64,000 bases of DNA from SIG589 sp964566175 (lineage in GTDB: Bacteria; Bacillota; Clostridia; Oscillospirales; Acutalibacteraceae), in contig CAZMHU010000003.1 in NCBI GenBank assembly GCA_964566175.1, forward strand, positions 48,502 through 112,501, written 5' to 3'. The translations under genes were made by a program, and so were the position numbers. Of this stretch, positions 8,439 through 18,500 are shown piece after piece (the stretch's first letter is position 1; each line of letters begins with the position of its first letter). The notes under the pieces were generated by a model, which saw nothing but the letters and a program-made list of their open reading frames with translations, searched no databases and was not told the DNA's origin.

Positions 8439-9083
8439 TTAAAATCCCAAATCCTCGCCAACCAAAACAACTTTTATTCTGCCCGCAACCCTGTTTCGAC
8501 GCATTTCCACAATCTGTGAACATATACATTCAGGCGAATTGCAATCGTGACAGGTTCCCGTTTCGGCACAGGGTGTGTTTACCGAAAGACGGGCGGCATT
8601 TACAGGCGCGGCATATGTGCGTGCGCGAACACGTGCCGACGCAGTATCACCGCAAATTTTATTCATTCCGACAATCAAAATAACCTGTTTCGGGCCGAAC
8701 GCTATCGCGGCAACGCGGTTGCCTATGCCATCGATGTTTATGATTATTCCGTCCTCTGTCATAGCGTTAACGCTCGAAAGGAAGGTATCTGCGGCAAAAG
8801 TATCACGCATTACGGCGTCCTTTTCTTCCTGTGTTTTTGCACCGCCGCGGTTAATAACACGGTAATCCCCCTGCTTTAAGCGTTCGGAAATTCCGGTCTG
8901 CACAAGCGTTACAGAACCGCCGAAAGCAACCGTGCTTCCCTTTTCCATAAAGGAAAATACCTTTTCTCTTGCCGTGTCGGCGTCGGGACAGTAATACGCT
9001 TCATATCCGCGTCTTTCAAGCGCTTTTATAACAGTTTCCGCCATGGCGGTATAACGTTTATTTTTTATTTCGTTAACGTTCAT
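8439..9083 (-). CDS. LUD-domain protein (LutC/YkgG-related) with C-terminal Cys cluster
   Basis: 214 residues. The fold signature is that of the LUD (lactate utilisation) domain, including the glycine-rich VAFGGSVTL, GVIINIDG-like and AFGPKQVILIVGMNKI segments. Classical LutC works with iron-sulfur LutA/LutB in lactate oxidation, but those partners are absent, and this stand-alone clostridial form ends in a Cys-rich block (CAETGTCHDC.SPECIC, about 175-190) that could bind a metal or FeS cluster. The function is therefore open. AAGGAGAAC precedes the ATG. It diverges from the YhaO-like gene. Confidence 0.8.
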   Translation of the reverse strand: MNVNEIKNKRYTAMAETVIKALERRGYEAYYCPDADTAREKVFSFMEKGSTVAFGGSVTLVQTGISERLKQGDYRVINRGGAKTQEEKDAVMRDTFAADTFLSSVNAMTEDGIIINIDGIGNRVAAIAFGPKQVILIVGMNKICGDTASARVRARTYAAPVNAARLSVNTPCAETGTCHDCNSPECICSQIVEMRRNRVAGRIKVVLVGEDLGF

Positions 9084-9161
9084 ATCCTTGTTCTCCTTTT
9101 AAAAATAGTATCGTTTTATTAAATATAACACAAAACCGAAAACATTGCAACAAAGCCGGTC

Positions 9162-9190
9162 TTGTAAAAACTGCGGTATGATGTTAAAAT
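9162..9190 (+). promoter_or_regulatory. Probable promoter of the nuclease pair
   Basis: TTGTAA (9162-9167), 17-bp spacer, TAAAAT (9185-9190), leader of about 15 nt to the ATG at 9211. Confidence 0.55.
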
Positions 9191-9210
9191 TATATTCGGA
9201 GGATGATTTT

Positions 9211-10293
9211 ATGAACGGTATCAAAATTATGCACTGTGCGGATTTGCACCTCGGTGCGGAACTTTCTTCAATAGGAAGACCGGCGGATGAACGCCGCGGC
9301 GAACTTCTTTCCACGCTGGGCCGTATTACCGCCGAATGTAAAAAACGCGAAACAGAACTTTTACTCATAGCAGGCGACCTTTTTGACACGCAAACCGTAC
9401 CCTATGAACTTTTTGAAACCGTAAAGTCATATTTCGCCACTATTCCCGACACCGCAGTTGCAGTTGTTGCCGGAAATCACGACTATCTTTGCACAAATTC
9501 ACCCTATTACGAAGAATGGAGCGAAAACGTCCATATCTTTAAGAAGACGGAAACGATTGAGGTCAAAGGGGTAAATGTCACAGGAATACCCTTCACTTCA
9601 GCATACAGCGACAGTTTTTCACTGCCACAGGCAACCGACGGAATAAACATTCTCTTAATGCACGCCGACATAGGCGGCGGGCAGTATAACCCCGTAACAC
9701 CGCAAGCGCTTTTCGCCACCGGTATGGATTATATCGCGCTCGGACACGTACACAAGGCAAGCGGTTTGCAAAAAAGCGGCAGCGTCACATACGCATACTG
9801 TGGATGTCCCGAACCTATGGGATTTGACGAACTCGGAGAGAAGGGCGTTTTGTGCGGCACTGTTTACAAAAATCGAGCCGAACTTGAATTTTTGCCCCTC
9901 TGCTCACGCGAGTACAAAGAAATTTCTTTAAACGCCGAAGGTGCCGAAGGCAACAGTGCGCTTTTGCAACTCGCCGAACACGCACTCAGCGGCGAAGAAA
10001 ACAATCTTATTAAACTTTGCATTTCGGGTGAATGTGATTTTACTCCGGATGTTCATTTTTTGTCCGCCGAACTGTCAAACAAAGTATATTATCTTAAAGT
10101 TCGTAATAACACATATCCGAAAGAAAACCTGGAACTTCTTAAAAACGAACAAACCCTAAAGGGGATTTTCGTCCGCAAAATGCTCGAACGGATTGAAAAA
10201 AGCCCAAACGACGAACGCGAACTTTTAGACGCCGCACTTCGTTTGGGACTTAATGCACTCGGCGGCAGGGAGGTCGAAACATTTGATAATTGA
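9211..10293 (+). CDS. SbcD/Mre11-like DNA repair metallophosphoesterase (YhaO type)
   Basis: 360 residues. The calcineurin-like phosphoesterase motifs are in order: CADLHLG (D-x-H) near residue 9, AGDLFD (about 56), GNHDY (about 90), LLMHADIG (about 150) and ALGHVHK (about 178), giving the two-metal active site. The family cuts DNA ends as the nuclease half of an SbcCD/Rad50-Mre11-like complex. AGGAGGATG places the start at 9211, not at the upstream in-frame ATG. It overlaps the following ATPase gene by 11 bp, the YhaO-YhaN arrangement of Bacillus, which supports a complex of the two products. Confidence 0.9.
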   Translation: MNGIKIMHCADLHLGAELSSIGRPADERRGELLSTLGRITAECKKRETELLLIAGDLFDTQTVPYELFETVKSYFATIPDTAVAVVAGNHDYLCTNSPYYEEWSENVHIFKKTETIEVKGVNVTGIPFTSAYSDSFSLPQATDGINILLMHADIGGGQYNPVTPQALFATGMDYIALGHVHKASGLQKSGSVTYAYCGCPEPMGFDELGEKGVLCGTVYKNRAELEFLPLCSREYKEISLNAEGAEGNSALLQLAEHALSGEENNLIKLCISGECDFTPDVHFLSAELSNKVYYLKVRNNTYPKENLELLKNEQTLKGIFVRKMLERIEKSPNDERELLDAALRLGLNALGGREVETFDN

Positions 10294-12532
10294 AAATATA
10301 CACATTGACAGATTTGGAAAACTGTGCGATTTTTCGCTCGATTTTTCGAAAGGTTTTAATCTTATATTCGGCAACAATGAAGATGGCAAAACCACGATTA
10401 TGAGTTTTATCCGCCTTATGTTTTACGGTAGCGGAAAGCAAAAAGACGACCTAACCGTTAATCTTCGCAAGCGCTACGATCCTCTCGACGGCGAAAAAAT
10501 GGGCGGCAGTATAACCTTTTCGCACGACGGCAAAAACTATTGTCTTCAAAAACTTTTCGGAAAAACCAAAAAAAGCGATAAAACCGTGCTCACCGACCTC
10601 TCGCTCGGCAAAATTATCAAATTGCCGTCTGACAAGGACGTTGGAGAGATGTTTTTCGGTCTCAGTGCAGGCGCGTTTGAGCGCAGTATATATATAGGAA
10701 GTCTGCCACCGGCTTCCGACGGTGGCTCGGAAGAACTGTCCGACAAGCTTGCCGCTGCCGCCGGCACGGGAGAAACCGCCGACGGATATGAACAAATCAA
10801 AAGCCGACTTGATAAAGCACTCGGCAGTATACGGACACCGAGAAAAGTAGGTACGGCAGACCGTATTGAAACGGAAATCTCAGGACTCAACGGCAAACTC
10901 GAAATCGCCAAAGAAACCGAACAAAAACGTCTTGCCGCCGAGCAACAACTAACAGAAACCGAAAAAAATATTGACTATTTCACAAAGCAATGTGCCGAAC
11001 TGGAAGAAAGAGCAAAAAAGCAAAAAGCAACAAAGGAAAAAGCCGCACTTCTTGCCGAACGTTCTCTGCGCGAAAAACAAAAGAAACTGCTTGCCGAAAT
11101 AGGAACGGTCACACCCGAGGAATGCGACAACACACTTTCTCTTTTGCAAGAGCGCGCCCTTCTTTTGGCAACTTTAAATGCGACACAACCCATATCGCTT
11201 GACGATATCAACCAAGACGATACCACCGAAAGAACACTCGACGACACGCAAAACCGAATAGCAACCCTCGGGAAAGAACTTTCCGCATTGACGGAAAAAA
11301 TATCCATTTCGGAAGAAAAACTAGAAAACGCCGAAAAAAGCAAATCGGCAAACAGCGCTCTGCTGTTTGCCGCCGCGGGAATATTTGCGGCAACGGGTAT
11401 TGTCGGAAGTGTTTTCCTGTTTCATTTTCTTTTTCTTTTAATTCCCTCAGTCGTTTTGACGGCAGCGGCATTTTTATCGGCATCAAAACAAAAAACCGCC
11501 CTCAAGGCAAAAGAAAAACTGCGTTCCGAACTTTTATCGCTCAAAGAACAAAAGACAAAACTCGAAGGTGAAAAAAACAAAGCCGAAACGTTTTTTGCTG
11601 TTTTAAACGAGCGACTGTCTAATAAAAACGCGGAAAACGAGAGAAAAGTAAAGAAACATGCCGAACAATCGAAAAAAATTTCCGAAGATAAAGCAAAAAT
11701 CGAACACATAGACTCCCTGCTCTCAAAATCACCTGTAAAAACCAAGGAAAGCGCAAATTATATGCTATCGCTTTTTAGAGAACTCGACACTCTCAAGGCA
11801 AAACATTCCGCCGGTACGTTTTGCGACCTTGACGACGACGCTCTTGAACGGCGCATTGCCCTTTGTCCCGACGATAGTAACACCGACGAATGTTCCGAAG
11901 AAGAACTTCTGAGGCAACTCGATAACACAAAGAAACGAACAAACGAACTTCATGAGCAACTGGCAAGTTATCAAACATACTGCAAAACCGCTTTTTCAAA
12001 CGACCCCGGTGTTTCGGTAATCGAGAGAGAAATTTTGGAAAAGAGAGAACTGCTTTCTCGGCTTGATGCACATTTTGCGGCTCTGAACATCGCAAAAGAG
12101 GTGCTCTCGGAGGCATATGACGAAATGCGCCAGACCTTTGCACCGGAACTCAACCGACTGACAGGTGAGATTTTTTCCGCTCTGTCCGACAACAAATATT
12201 CCGGTGTTACGGTTTCAAACGAACTCGCTCTTGCAGTGAAAGAAAAAGGCTCTCCTGTTCCGATGGAGAGCGGATATTTAAGTGCGGGAAGTCACGACCA
12301 GGCAGAACTCAGCCTTCGCCTTGCCATTGCAAAACTGACGGCAGGCGATACCGCTCTTCCGCTGTTACTCGACGATGTGCTTTGCCAATATGATGACGGC
12401 AGAACCGAAACCGCTCTCAACTTTCTTGCCGACTATGCCGAAAACACGCAGGTTCTGTTCTTTACCTGTCACGGCAGTATCAAAGCGCTTGCAAATGACA
12501 AAGGCACGGTTATTTCCCTTTTAAAAAATTAA
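10283..12532 (+). CDS. SbcC/Rad50-like AAA ATPase (YhaN type)
   Basis: About 749 residues. The N-terminal ABC half has Walker A GNNEDGKTT (about 33-41); long Glu/Lys-rich coiled coils follow, interrupted near the middle (about 355-405) by two hydrophobic helices, as in Bacillus YhaN; the C-terminal half holds an LSAGSHDQAELSLRLA signature-like motif and Walker B LPLLLDDVL. The hydrophobic hairpin suggests membrane tethering of the nuclease complex. TTG at 10283 is the most likely start: GGGAGGT sits 8 nt upstream and the encoded LIIENIHIDRFGKL is the usual N terminus. The overlap with the nuclease gene indicates coupled translation. Confidence 0.88.
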   Translation: MIIENIHIDRFGKLCDFSLDFSKGFNLIFGNNEDGKTTIMSFIRLMFYGSGKQKDDLTVNLRKRYDPLDGEKMGGSITFSHDGKNYCLQKLFGKTKKSDKTVLTDLSLGKIIKLPSDKDVGEMFFGLSAGAFERSIYIGSLPPASDGGSEELSDKLAAAAGTGETADGYEQIKSRLDKALGSIRTPRKVGTADRIETEISGLNGKLEIAKETEQKRLAAEQQLTETEKNIDYFTKQCAELEERAKKQKATKEKAALLAERSLREKQKKLLAEIGTVTPEECDNTLSLLQERALLLATLNATQPISLDDINQDDTTERTLDDTQNRIATLGKELSALTEKISISEEKLENAEKSKSANSALLFAAAGIFAATGIVGSVFLFHFLFLLIPSVVLTAAAFLSASKQKTALKAKEKLRSELLSLKEQKTKLEGEKNKAETFFAVLNERLSNKNAENERKVKKHAEQSKKISEDKAKIEHIDSLLSKSPVKTKESANYMLSLFRELDTLKAKHSAGTFCDLDDDALERRIALCPDDSNTDECSEEELLRQLDNTKKRTNELHEQLASYQTYCKTAFSNDPGVSVIEREILEKRELLSRLDAHFAALNIAKEVLSEAYDEMRQTFAPELNRLTGEIFSALSDNKYSGVTVSNELALAVKEKGSPVPMESGYLSAGSHDQAELSLRLAIAKLTAGDTALPLLLDDVLCQYDDGRTETALNFLADYAENTQVLFFTCHGSIKALANDKGTVISLLKN

Positions 12533-12546
12533 CACTTATCACAAGC

Positions 12547-12587
12547 AAAATCTCCCGCGGCGGTTTCCGTCACGGGAGATTTTTTAT
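12547..12587. terminator. Rho-independent terminator between convergent genes
   Basis: Stem AATCTCCCG/CGGGAGATT with a 14-nt loop region and a T-run on the plus strand; the AAAA before the 5' arm could also help end thrS transcription from the other side. Confidence 0.8.
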
Positions 12588-12588
12588 A

Positions 12589-14532
12589 TTACTTTATTTC
12601 CTTTTCGGCAATTTCTCTCAAAACATCGTTTAAGAACTCATCAACAGTCATACTGCCGAGGTCAACACCGCCTCTGCGGCGTACCGACAGTGTTCCGCTT
12701 TCTTCTTCCTTATCGCCGGCAACCAGCATATATGGAATTTTCGCAAGTTGTGCTTCGCGAATTTTAAAGCCGATTTTTTCGTTGCGGTCATCAAGTTCAA
12801 CACGCAGTCCGGCACGCTCAAGACGTTCGCGAACCTTCTGCATATAATCGTGATGACGGTCGGCAATCGGCAAAAGTTTAACCTGAACCGGAGCCAGCCA
12901 CATCGGGAACGCACCCGCATATTTTTCAATAAGCAACGCGAGTGTGCGCTCGTAACAGCCGATAGACGTGCGGTGAATGATATACGGATTTTTCTTTGTT
13001 CCGTCCTTATCGGTATATTCCATACCGAACTTCTCGGCAAGCATTTGGTCTATTTGAATTGTAATAAGAGTATCTTCCTTGCCGTGAACGTTCTTTATCT
13101 GAATGTCGAGTTTAGGGCCGTAGAAAGCCGCCTCGCCTACTCCGATTTTGTAGGGAATTTTAAGGTCATCAAGTATTGTCTTCATAACACCCTGTGCCTC
13201 GTCCCACTGCTCGGGAGTGCCGATATATTTTTCGCCATCATTCGGATCCCACTGTGAGAAACGGTATGAAACGTCTTCATAAAGTCCCAGTGTTTTGAGC
13301 ATAAAGGTTGTAAGTTCCAAACAACCCTTAAACTCATCTTCAAGTTGGTCGGGACGGCACATAAGGTGACCCTCGGAAATGGTGAACTGACGCACACGGA
13401 TAAGTCCGTGCATTTCGCCGCTTGCCTCGTTTCTGAAGAGCGTCGATGTTTCGTTATATCTAAGCGGCAGGTCGCGGTAAGAACGCGGACGGTTTAAATA
13501 TGCCTGATACTGGAACGGACAGGTCATAGGACGAAGCGCAAAACATTCCTTTGTTTCATCCTGCGGGTCGCCCAAAACAAACATTCCGTCAAGGTAATGA
13601 TCCCAGTGACCCGAAACCTTGTAAAGGTCGCTTTTTGCCATAAATGGTGTCTTGGTCAAAAGCCAACCGCGACGCTGTTCCTCATCCTCAACAAAGCGCT
13701 GTAAAAGTTGTATTATACGTGCGCCCTTCGGGAGCAGTATCGGCAAGCCTTGACCGATAAGATCGGAAGTTGTAAACAGTTCAAGTTCTCTGCCGAGTTT
13801 GTTATGGTCGCGCTTTTTAGCCTCTTCCAACTGTTGCAAATGGGCTTCGAGTTCGCTCGCTTTCGGGAAAGCCGTTCCGTATATGCGCTGTAACATTTTT
13901 TTGTTTGAGTCGCCACGCCAGTATGCACCGGTACAAGAGGTGAGTTTGACAGCCTTTACCCTACCGGTCGACATAAGATGGGGGCCGGCGCACAAATCAA
14001 CAAAATCGCCCTGTTTATAAAGGGTTATTTTCGCATCTGCGGACAAATCGTTTATGAGTTCCTGCTTATAGGGCTCTTCCCTGTCTTCAAACAATTCGAG
14101 CGCCTCACTACGGGAAACTTCAACACGCTCAAGCGGAATATCTTCCTTTATGATATTCTTAATTTCGTCTTCAAGTTCTTTAAGTTTTTCGGGGGTAAAC
14201 ATTACCTCGCTGTCAAAATCGTAATAAAAACCGTTGTCGACAGAAGGGCCTATCGCGAGTTTAACATCGGGGTAAAGGCGCTTAACCGCCTGTGCCAAAA
14301 TATGGCTTGCGGTATGGCGATATGCCGAACGGCCGTATTCGTCCTCAAAGGTGAGTATCGCCAAGGTGCAGTCCTTTTCTATAGGTGTGCGCAAATCACA
14401 CGCAACACCGTCAATCTCAACCGCACAGGCAGCCTTTGCAAGACCTGCGCCTATCGATGCGGCAACTTCCCAAGCGAACACTCCGTTTTCGAATTCGCGT
14501 GTTTCGCCGCCTTTAAGCGTAATTTTTACCAT
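12589..14532 (-). CDS. thrS: Threonyl-tRNA synthetase
   Basis: 647 residues, normal length. The N-terminal TGS domain (about 1-65) is followed by the SAD editing domain with the zinc/hydrolytic motif HTASHIL (about 75-81) and the class II core with zinc-binding Cys/His (MTCPFQ) and motifs 2 and 3 (RNEASGEMHGLIRVRQFT; IHRTSIGCYERTLALL), ending in the anticodon-binding domain. It charges tRNA-Thr and clears Ser-tRNA-Thr. GGGAGG places the start at 14532; the longer frame runs into the leader RNA. Expression is under the T-box immediately upstream. Confidence 0.97.
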   Translation of the reverse strand: MVKITLKGGETREFENGVFAWEVAASIGAGLAKAACAVEIDGVACDLRTPIEKDCTLAILTFEDEYGRSAYRHTASHILAQAVKRLYPDVKLAIGPSVDNGFYYDFDSEVMFTPEKLKELEDEIKNIIKEDIPLERVEVSRSEALELFEDREEPYKQELINDLSADAKITLYKQGDFVDLCAGPHLMSTGRVKAVKLTSCTGAYWRGDSNKKMLQRIYGTAFPKASELEAHLQQLEEAKKRDHNKLGRELELFTTSDLIGQGLPILLPKGARIIQLLQRFVEDEEQRRGWLLTKTPFMAKSDLYKVSGHWDHYLDGMFVLGDPQDETKECFALRPMTCPFQYQAYLNRPRSYRDLPLRYNETSTLFRNEASGEMHGLIRVRQFTISEGHLMCRPDQLEDEFKGCLELTTFMLKTLGLYEDVSYRFSQWDPNDGEKYIGTPEQWDEAQGVMKTILDDLKIPYKIGVGEAAFYGPKLDIQIKNVHGKEDTLITIQIDQMLAEKFGMEYTDKDGTKKNPYIIHRTSIGCYERTLALLIEKYAGAFPMWLAPVQVKLLPIADRHHDYMQKVRERLERAGLRVELDDRNEKIGFKIREAQLAKIPYMLVAGDKEEESGTLSVRRRGGVDLGSMTVDEFLNDVLREIAEKEIK

Positions 14533-14544
14533 TAAAAAATCCTC

Positions 14545-14785
14545 CCAATAAAAAAATAAAACCTCACCCCAAAAAACTGGGATGAAGCATAAAACTCCAC
14601 GGTTCCACCCGTATTGCACAATACTGTGCCACTCTTTACCCCTTAACGCGGGAAACGACCCTGTTCACAGGGCACTCAGGGGTGGTGTTCACATTCGAGT
14701 CATACGCAGGACGGCTTTCAGCCGGTAACCGTCCCTCTCTTTGCGCATCGTCGGGCTACTGTCCCCGTCGGCGTTTTCAACATCT
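14545..14785 (-). promoter_or_regulatory. T-box leader controlling thrS
   Basis: On the minus strand the region begins with a Stem I containing AGTA and AGAGAGG elements. Its specifier loop reads GAACACCACC, so an ACC (Thr) specifier codon at 14686-14684 is likely. It ends in the invariant T-box GGTGGAACC (complement of 14601-14609) that pairs with the free tRNA acceptor end. Uncharged tRNA-Thr is expected to favour the antiterminator and so raise thrS expression. This fills the 347-bp gap between thrS and pth. Confidence 0.93.
14550..14588 (-). terminator. T-box regulated terminator
   Basis: Minus-strand stem CTTCATCCC (14587-14579) with GGGGTGAGG (14570-14562) followed by a T-rich tract. 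Its 5' arm overlaps the region needed for the antiterminator. Confidence 0.85.
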
Positions 14786-14824
14786 TTATAATAATGCCAA
14801 TTCCCGAAAAAGTCAAGCCAATAG

Positions 14825-14853
14825 TTGAATGTTTTTTCTTTTTGTGTTAAAAT
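14825..14853 (+). promoter_or_regulatory. SigA-type promoter of pth-mfd
   Basis: TTGAAT (14825-14830), 17-bp spacer, TAAAAT (14848-14853); leader about 20 nt. Confidence 0.6.
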
Positions 14854-14879
14854 TAAGCCTTGTAGACAGAGGTGTTAAT

Positions 14880-15488
14880 ATGTTTTTCAAAAAAAATAAA
14901 GAGCAAAAAGGCTCTACTTTCGAGTTTGCCGTTGTCGGTCTCGGAAATCCGGGACGAGAATACGAGCAAACACGCCACAACGCAGGTTTTTTGACGCTAG
15001 ACCGCTTTTGCGAAAAACAGGGTTGCAGTATCGAAAAATCAAAGTTTAAATCGCTTATGGGCGAATGTGTCATAAACGGAAAGCGGATTTTGCTTTTAAA
15101 ACCGCAAACTTTTATGAACAGTTCGGGCGAAGCAGTGCGCGATGCCTGCAACTTTTATAAAATTTCGCCCGAGAAAACAATAATAATTTTTGACGATATT
15201 TCGCTCCCCGTAGGCAAACTTCGCATAAAGCGCAAGGGTTCCGACGGCGGACACAACGGCATTAAAAGCATCATAAATCTTTGCGGAAGTGATGCTTTCC
15301 CCCGCATTAAGGTCGGCGTAGGCGAAAAACCGCATCCGGAATACGACCTTAAAGATTGGGTGCTTTCCCGCTTTACAAAACAGGAAAACGATGCTCTCTC
15401 GGCAGCACTTGACCACGGTGCAGAGGCTATTGAGTGTATTATAAGCGAAAGCATCGACAGTGCTATGAACAAATTCAGCAACCGTTAG
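14880..15488 (+). CDS. pth: Peptidyl-tRNA hydrolase
   Basis: 202 residues. The N-terminal motif VVGLGNPG..YEQTRHNAGF contains the catalytic His of bacterial Pth; the LLKPQTFMNSSG and DGGHNGIKSI motifs follow. The enzyme releases peptides from tRNAs dropped by stalled ribosomes, in the cytosol. A short charged N-terminal extension (about 16 residues, KKNKEQKGS) precedes the usual start of the fold. GAGGTG sits before the ATG at 14880; the longer ORF start lies upstream of the promoter's predicted start site. It is followed 13 bp later by mfd, the standard Firmicute order. Confidence 0.96.
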   Translation: MFFKKNKEQKGSTFEFAVVGLGNPGREYEQTRHNAGFLTLDRFCEKQGCSIEKSKFKSLMGECVINGKRILLLKPQTFMNSSGEAVRDACNFYKISPEKTIIIFDDISLPVGKLRIKRKGSDGGHNGIKSIINLCGSDAFPRIKVGVGEKPHPEYDLKDWVLSRFTKQENDALSAALDHGAEAIECIISESIDSAMNKFSNR

Positions 15489-15501
15489 TGCAGTGTGTAT
15501 T

Positions 15502-18500
15502 ATGAACTTTATAGATTCGGTTTTTTCACAAAATTCGGAAATCAAAAAACTGATTACCGCCATTGAAAAGCAATCACTTCCCGCGGCGGTAACAGGGCTT
15601 TCCCCCATTCACAGGGCGGCTGCCGTTTCGACCGCCGTTGCCTCACTCGGCCGCAAGGCATTTGTTATCTGTCCGGACGAAGCAGAGGCGACGCGTATGG
15701 TGTCAGACCTTATTTCGTTCGGCAAAGATGCAGTGCTATTACCCTCGCGCGATGTAATATCGTCGAGCGGCGCGGTTTCGTCAAAAGAATGGGAATATAA
15801 ACGGCTTTATACCCTGTCCGCTATTGCGGGCGGGGCATTCTCGGTTTGTGTCGGCTCGGTTGAGGCGTTTGTTCAGTATACTCTGCCGAAAACCGCTCTC
15901 TGCGAAAACACCTTTAGCCTTTCGGCGGGTGATACTCTTTCCGAGCAGTTCTTGACCGACCGCCTTGTATCAGCGGGTTATACCCGATGCGAACAGATTG
16001 AGGGTGCGGGGCAATTTGCAGTACGCGGCGGAATTTTCGATATTTTCCCGACTGGTGAAACCTCGCCTGTCAGAATTGAATTTTGGGGCGACGAAATTGA
16101 CGTAATATCATATTTTGACACCGCCACCCAACGCCGAACCGACAGCATTGACACCATAAAAATCGCACCCGCGAGAGAAACGCTTATCGACACGACGGCA
16201 CTTTCGGAAAAACTAAAAAAAGTTTTAAACAGCCGAAAGAAACTCTCACAAGAGCAAAAAAATAATATTTATAACGACCTTGATGCCATTTCGTCGGGAA
16301 TTTTTTCAAAGCACGACCGTTATTTGCCGATAGGTTTTGACCGCCCATATACAGCGTTTGACTATATTGACGGTGATATGCTTTTTGTCTGCGACAGTGC
16401 CGGCATTAAAGAAAAACTTAAAAATCTTCATTGGCAACAGGGCGAGGATATTAAAGCAATGCTTTCGGCGGGCACACTTTTTGCGGGGTGTGACCGTTAC
16501 AGCCTTGACAAGGGCGAACTTTTACAGGAATTTTCAAAAAACGAAGCCGTTTTCTTGGAAACATTCGCACGAACGGCATACGAAACCGAACTCTCACAAC
16601 TTATCTCGATTTCTATGTCGACACTCGGCGCGTGGCGCGGCGGCTTTTCGGCACTTTGCGAAGAACTCACCGAAAACACCGTTATAATGGCGGGCACGCA
16701 AAAAGCGGCACGGCTTTTGTGCGAAGAACTCACCGAGGGCGGCTACAACGCCGTATATTCGGAAGAGATTTGCGGTTTCCCGAAAGGTATAACCGTTACC
16801 GTCGGCAGTCTTTCGGCAGGTATGCGACTGCCCGACGAAAAATTTTCGTTGATAACCTCCGCCGGTGTGCCGAAATCCAAACACACAAAGGTTTTCAAAA
16901 AAGGCAAGGGAATAAATTCGCTTGACGAACTTCACGGCGGCGACTATGTTGTCCACGCGGTACACGGAATAGGCATTTTCAGCGGTATTAAAAAACTCGA
17001 AAACAACGGCGTTGTAAAGGACTATATAAAAATCCGGTACGCCAAAGGCGATGTGCTTTACGTCCCCGTAACACAACTTGACCTTGTTTCGAAATATATC
17101 GGCGCACAGGACGCCGCAACGGTTAAAATCAATAAACTCGGCGGAACAGACTGGCAAAAAACCCGCACCCGCGTGCGTGCCGCCGTTAAAGATATGGCAA
17201 AACAGTTGACCGAACTTTACTCAAAACGTATGTCGGTCAAGGGTCACGCTTTTTCTGCCGACACTGATATTCAGTCTGATTTTGAACGAAGGTTTGAGTT
17301 TGAAGAAACAGCCGACCAACTTCGCTGTATAAACGAGATAAAAGCCGATATGGAGCGCCCTGTTCCGATGGACAGACTGCTTTGCGGTGACGTCGGTTTC
17401 GGCAAGACCGAGGTTGCACTGCGCGCCGCATTCAAGTGTGTCAGTGAGGGCAAACAGTGTGCGCTTATGGCGCCGACAACAATTCTCGCTTGGCAACACT
17501 TTAACACCGTTAAAAGACGTTTCGGCGATTTTCCGCTTGAAATCCGACTGCTCTCCCGTTTTGTTTCAAAACAGTCACAGGCAAAAACGATAAAAGACCT
17601 GAAACACGGCAATGTTGATATGGTCATAGGCACGCACAGACTTGTTTCAAAGGACATTGCTTTCCGTGATTTGGGACTTATAATAATAGATGAAGAACAC
17701 CGTTTCGGCGTTGCACAAAAGGAACGTCTTAAAGAACTTTATCCCTCGGTCGACGTGCTGACACTCAGCGCAACCCCCATTCCCCGAACGCTGAATATGG
17801 CTATGTCGGGTCTTAGAGATATGTCATCACTCGACGAAGCGCCCGAAGACCGTCAGCCGGTACAGACCTATGTTTTGGAGCAGGACAACAGCGTTTTGCT
17901 TGATGCCATAAACCGCGAATTGCGCCGCGGCGGACAGGTTTATTATCTTCATAACCGTGTTGAGAGCATTACCGCCTGTGCGGCAAGACTCAAAGCGCAA
18001 CTGCCCGATGCGGAAATAGCCGTTGCACACGGCAAAATGGACGAAGAGGAACTTTCGTCGGTATGGCGCAGACTGATAGAGCACGAGATAGACATTCTCG
18101 TCTGCACGACGATTATAGAAACCGGCGTAGATGTGCCGAATGCCAACACGCTTATCATCGAAAATGCCGATTTGATGGGACTGTCCGAGTTGCACCAACT
18201 CAGAGGCCGTGTCGGTCGTTCCCCCAGACGTGCATATGCGTATTTTTGTTTCAAGCGCGGAAAAGGTCTTTCGGAGATTGCAGAAAAGCGGCTCGATGCC
18301 ATTCGTGAATACACCGAATTCGGTTCGGGCTTTAAAATTGCGATGCGTGACCTCGAAATACGCGGTGCGGGAAGTCTGCTCGGCGGCGAACAGCACGGTC
18401 ACCTCGAGTCGGTCGGATACGATATGTATATTAAACTCCTCTCCGATGCGATAAGCGAGGAAAAGGGCGAGAAACCGCCAGAAGAAAACAACTGCGTAAT

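Noticed and set aside
8301..8519. 72-codon plus-strand frame in the gap before the LUD gene
   Set aside because: Lys/Gln-rich low-complexity translation without a start signal, half of it opposite the LUD gene.
14388..14619. Longer thrS start (29 extra residues)
   Set aside because: The extension would be translated from the T-box terminator region; the GGGAGG-spaced ATG at 14532 is the right start.
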